Below are positions 5,314 to 7,513 of a DNA stretch of 7,513 nucleotides, in pieces. The first letter of the stretch is position 1; each line of letters opens with the position of its first letter. The stretch is from the NCBI GenBank assembly GCA_009929975.1, contig RZZF01000085.1, forward strand, positions 1-7,513. Direction: 5' to 3'. The DNA comes from Clostridia bacterium. Lineage in GTDB: Bacteria; Bacillota; Clostridia; Saccharofermentanales; UBA5734. A model generated the notes under the pieces. That model was not told the origin of the DNA and ran no database searches. It worked only from the letters and a program-made list of their open reading frames with translations. The translations under genes were made by a program, and so were the position numbers.

Positions 5314-6420
5314 ATGCGAAAGCATCCGACATCACAGATCCTCATGGCCGCCGTGGTCGCGGTCTGGCTGATCCTGTCGCTGGTCGTCTGGAGCTGGCCG
5401 GATCAGGATCACTCGCTGCATGAGCGGCGGCTGCTGGCGCGGCATCCCGCCCTGAGCCTGGACGCGCTCAGCTCCGGTCAGTGGATGGAATCCGTTGAGA
5501 CGTATATCAGCGACCAGCTGCCGGGCCGCTTCGCCTTTCGCACCCTGAAAGCAATCACCCGTTTTCATCTGCTCCGGCAAAAGGAAAATCAGGGCATTGC
5601 CATGGTCAACGGCCATGCGGTCAAACTGGAACACACGATCGATCCATCATCGATCGATCACGCGATCCAGCGGTTTCAGTCGCTGTATGACCGTTATCTC
5701 GTGGCAAATGACCACGTGATCACCTTCGCGTTCATCCCGGACAAACTGGCATTCGCCGCGGCCGATCTGGCGTATCCGGCGCCGGACAATGCCGGCCTGC
5801 TCCGCTATCTGGAACGACAGCTGCCATTTGCTTCCGTCGTCGATCTGAGTGAAACGCTGTCGCTGGATGATTATTACCGCACCGATCCACATTGGCGGCA
5901 GGAGCAGCTGCTGCCGGCCGCGCAGCAATTGTCGGAGGCGCTCGGCATCGCGGATCCCCTCTCGAACGACTGGCAGGCCACCACCCTGGACCGCCCGTTC
6001 TACGGCGCTTATTACGGTCAGTCCGCGCTGCCCCTTCAACCGGACCGCCTGGTCTATCTGACCAGTCCGGCGACCGAGGCCGCGACCGTGCGGCACGCCG
6101 CGACCGGCGACGTAACACCGGTTTATGATCTGGAAAAAGCCGCGGGTAAAGATCCGTACGATCTGTTCTTGTCCGGCGCGTCACCGCTGCTGACCATCAC
6201 GTCGCCTCAGGCAGACACTGAGCGGGACCTGATTGTGTTCCGCGACTCCTTCGCCGGCAGTCTGATTCCGCTGCTGCTGGAGGGCTACCGGACCATCACC
6301 CTGGTCGATATCCGCCACATCGCTAGTGATCAGCTGGCTGAGCATATCACCTTCCGGGATCAGGATATCCTGTTTTGCTACAGTTCGACGATACTGAACG
6401 CCGCCGGAACGCTGCGCTGA
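5314..6420 (+). CDS. SGNH/DHHW-type (AlgX/AlgJ/PatB-like) O-acyltransferase partner protein
   Basis: This 368-residue protein has one N-terminal hydrophobic segment (about 9-26) and then an extracytoplasmic domain, so it is likely anchored outside the membrane. The domain matches the AlgX/AlgJ and DHHW families: SDQLPGRFAFRTLKA (66-80, the usual 'D-P-F-R' entry), a D191-P-H193-W194 motif, DPYDLFLSGASPLLTI (280-295), and R310-D311-S312-F313 carrying the catalytic serine. D191, H193 and S312 correspond to the Asp-x-His and Ser triad of the SGNH fold, and all are present. In known systems (alginate AlgIJX, Bacillus PatA/PatB) the MBOAT partner delivers the acyl group and this protein attaches it to the glycan. 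Twelve bases separate it from the MBOAT gene, supporting that pairing here. An esterase activity is possible instead. No signal-peptidase site is evident. No terminator follows: the next promoter begins 10 bases after the stop. Confidence 0.82.
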   Translation: MRKHPTSQILMAAVVAVWLILSLVVWSWPDQDHSLHERRLLARHPALSLDALSSGQWMESVETYISDQLPGRFAFRTLKAITRFHLLRQKENQGIAMVNGHAVKLEHTIDPSSIDHAIQRFQSLYDRYLVANDHVITFAFIPDKLAFAAADLAYPAPDNAGLLRYLERQLPFASVVDLSETLSLDDYYRTDPHWRQEQLLPAAQQLSEALGIADPLSNDWQATTLDRPFYGAYYGQSALPLQPDRLVYLTSPATEAATVRHAATGDVTPVYDLEKAAGKDPYDLFLSGASPLLTITSPQADTERDLIVFRDSFAGSLIPLLLEGYRTITLVDIRHIASDQLAEHITFRDQDILFCYSSTILNAAGTLR

Positions 6421-6429
6421 GCACGAGCC

Positions 6430-6458
6430 GTGACAGCCCCTGCCATGAAGACTATAAT
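6430..6458 (+). promoter_or_regulatory. Near-consensus sigma70-type promoter of the methyltransferase gene
   Basis: GTGACA (6430-6435, 5 of 6) is followed after 17 bases by a perfect TATAAT (6453-6458). The predicted start is near 6465, giving a leader of about 63 bases. It is the best promoter in the window, so the methyltransferase probably has its own transcription unit besides any read-through from the O-acylation cassette. Confidence 0.8.
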
Positions 6459-6481
6459 GTTGACAGATTCATACGACATCA

Positions 6482-6527
6482 GGGGAACAGCCTTTCAGCG
6501 GAAAGGCTGCGGCAGGAGGACTTTCCC
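6482..6527 (+). other. Structured leader around the methyltransferase ribosome binding site
   Basis: A perfect 9-bp hairpin is formed by CAGCCTTTC (6488-6496) and GAAAGGCTG (6501-6509) with an AGCG loop. Two other pairings are possible. GGGAA (6483-6487) with TTCCC (6523-6527) would close an outer stem stacked on it, with AGGAGG (6514-6519) in the bulge. GGAAAG (6500-6505) with CTTTCC (6521-6526) would exclude the 9-bp stem and place the ribosome binding site in a loop. No T-run follows, so it is not a terminator. Confidence 0.5.
6514..6519 (+). promoter_or_regulatory. Ribosome binding site setting the methyltransferase start
   Basis: A consensus AGGAGG lies 8 bases before the ATG at 6528. 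The open frame continues upstream into the end of the preceding gene, but this site and the promoter at 6430-6458 fix 6528 as the start. Confidence 0.85.
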
Positions 6528-7334
6528 ATGCAGGAAATTGAATCAAACAAGCACGCCTGGAGCCAATTGTCGGCCGATCATTATCAAACGTTCAAACGGT
6601 CCCTGCAGCAGGGCACCCATCAGCTCAACCGCTATATCCGTCAGGAACTGGGCGATCTGAGCGGAAAGCACGTGATTCATCTGCAGTGCAATACCGGTGC
6701 GGATACTCTGACGCTGGCCGGGATGTGTGCGGAAGCGACCGGGGTTGACCTGGTGCCGGACAACATCAAGTACGCACGGCAGCTGTCACAGGACCTGCAG
6801 ATCAGCAATGCCCGCTTCATTGAGGCCGATATCATGCAGCTGGCTGAACTTCATCATGAAACCTATGATGTCGTCTTTGTTTCCGAGGGTGCGATCGGCT
6901 GGCTGCCGGACCTCAAATGCTGGGGATGGACCATCGGCCAGCTGCTTAAGGACGACGGGTTTGTTTATGTCTTTGACTCCCATCCGTTTTTTCTGGCCTT
7001 TGATGAGCAAAAACTGCCTGCCGGCCAGCTGGAGATCAAATATCCCTATTTCGGCCGCGAGCCGGACGTCGATGACAGCATCGGCGGCTACGCCTCGGAG
7101 CCCAAACATGGGGTCAAAGCCTATTTCTGGATGTACACCGTGGCGGATGTGATCAACGCGCTGCTCGAGGCCGGACTGGCGCTGGACTATTTCCACGAGT
7201 TTGAGGAAAGCTACTTTGATGCAGGCGGCATGCAGCCCGTCGCGGGCCAGCTGCATAACTACGACTATAATCAAGGTCTGTTTCCGATGTCGTTCAGTGT
7301 CCGGGCCCATCCGGCATTGCCCGCGCACGGCTGA
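6528..7334 (+). CDS. Class I SAM-dependent methyltransferase, substrate unknown
   Basis: This 268-residue soluble protein has a Rossmann-type methyltransferase domain. Motif I is VIHLQCNTGADTLTLA (49-64), followed by the acidic ribose-binding D74 in TGVDLV (71-76), the adenine-site EAD (99-101), and YDVVFVSEGAIGWLPDL (113-129) as motif IV. The HLQCxxGxDTL form of motif I replaces the usual DxGxGxG; I recall it from a recognised subgroup annotated only as class I methyltransferases, so it is not a defect. The C-terminal part (about 165-262), containing GYAS, a YFWMYTVADVINALLEAGL segment and NYDYNQGLFPMSFSV, is the likely substrate-binding cap. The protein has no membrane segment and is probably cytoplasmic. 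It has its own strong promoter and a structured leader, and is followed by an ABC transporter gene 51 bases on. Small-molecule methylation is a guess from the fold. Confidence 0.85.
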   Translation: MQEIESNKHAWSQLSADHYQTFKRSLQQGTHQLNRYIRQELGDLSGKHVIHLQCNTGADTLTLAGMCAEATGVDLVPDNIKYARQLSQDLQISNARFIEADIMQLAELHHETYDVVFVSEGAIGWLPDLKCWGWTIGQLLKDDGFVYVFDSHPFFLAFDEQKLPAGQLEIKYPYFGREPDVDDSIGGYASEPKHGVKAYFWMYTVADVINALLEAGLALDYFHEFEESYFDAGGMQPVAGQLHNYDYNQGLFPMSFSVRAHPALPAHG

Positions 7335-7344
7335 TCGGCATGAA

Positions 7345-7364
7345 CGCGGCCGGCAGCGGCCGTG
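7345..7364 (+). other. GC-rich intercistronic hairpin
   Basis: An 8-bp stem (7345-7352 with 7357-7364, one G-U pair, core CGGCCG) around a GCAG loop lies between the methyltransferase and the ABC ATPase gene. No T-run follows, so full termination is unlikely. It may act as an mRNA-stability or partial-pausing element. Confidence 0.4.
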
Positions 7365-7385
7365 CCAACGCAAAGGAGTCAAGCA

Positions 7386-7513
7386 ATGATCGAGGTTTCT
7401 AATCTGACGTTGACGTACCCCAGCGGGAAAGGTGTCTTCGATCTGGATTTCACGATTGAAGACGGCAAAGTGACGGGCTATCTCGGACCGAACGGTGCCG
7501 GCAAGACCACCAC
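7386..7513 (+). CDS. ABC transporter ATP-binding protein, N-terminal fragment
   Basis: The window holds the first 42 codons of an ABC-type ATPase and is cut by the edge, not by mutation. It begins MIEVSNLTLTYPSGKGVFDL, with an aromatic Y11 at the usual adenine-stacking position, and reaches the Walker A motif GPNGAGKTT at 34-42. The ATG at 7386 has GGAG (7375-7378) 7 bases upstream. The wording of the start (IEVSNLTLTY..., GYLGPNGAGKTT) is common in ATPases of ABC-2-type exporters, but the signature motif, Walker B and any partner permease are outside the window, so substrate and direction cannot be told. It probably shares a transcript with the methyltransferase, since only a T-less hairpin lies between them. 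Confidence 0.9.
   Translation, partial: MIEVSNLTLTYPSGKGVFDLDFTIEDGKVTGYLGPNGAGKTT

Noticed and set aside
5636..5659. 8-bp inverted repeat and cluster of GATC sites in the SGNH gene
   Set aside because: It arises from repeated Ile-Asp codons (ATC GAT) in TIDPSSIDH, and GATC-containing words are common throughout the window.
6460..6465. A second -35 box (TTGACA) just after the methyltransferase -10
   Set aside because: Bases 17 downstream read about GGGAAC, which is not a -10 box; probably chance near the transcription start.

Overview
This window looks like an ordinary chromosomal stretch from a GC-rich bacterium, most likely a Bacillota (Firmicutes) member. The evidence is the strong AGGAGG-type ribosome binding sites, a carotenoid gene pair resembling staphylococcal CrtN/CrtM, and a paired MBOAT and DHHW/AlgX-like O-acylation cassette of the type common in Firmicutes. 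The genus cannot be named from the sequence. No mobile element, rRNA, tRNA or CRISPR array is visible.

Layout. (1) 1-1717, plus strand: the 3' part of a carotenoid desaturase gene and a complete carotenoid synthase gene, overlapping by 8 bases and probably translationally coupled. Both carry residues more like C30 (diapophytoene; CrtN/CrtM) than C40 enzymes. (2) 1747-3718, minus strand: two complete 10-TM EamA/DMT-family transporters in tandem. They look like separate transcription units, each with a plausible promoter and a downstream U-tract hairpin. The terminator of the first lies inside the last codons of the convergent carotenoid synthase gene. (3) 3898-6420, plus strand: a two-gene O-acylation cassette, an MBOAT acyltransferase followed after 12 bases by a membrane-anchored SGNH/DHHW (AlgX/AlgJ/PatB-like) protein. 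(4) 6430-7334, plus strand: a near-consensus sigma70-type promoter, a structured leader and a class I SAM-dependent methyltransferase. (5) 7386 to the end: the first 42 codons of an ABC transporter ATPase, cut by the window edge just after its Walker A motif.

How they work together. The carotenoid pair would condense two prenyl diphosphates and desaturate the product to a coloured membrane pigment. The MBOAT/SGNH pair would move acyl (probably acetyl) groups across the membrane onto a cell-surface or secreted glycan. The transporters and the methyltransferase have no evident substrate link to either. No gap between genes exceeds 300 bases; the largest spaces (2647-2839 and 3719-3897) hold promoters, inverted repeats and leader hairpins, listed below.

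I found no clearly novel multi-gene system. The points most worth a second look are regulatory: a terminator embedded in an opposite-strand coding end, a perfect inverted repeat over a transporter -35 box, and leader hairpins next to the ribosome binding sites of the methyltransferase and of the second transporter.
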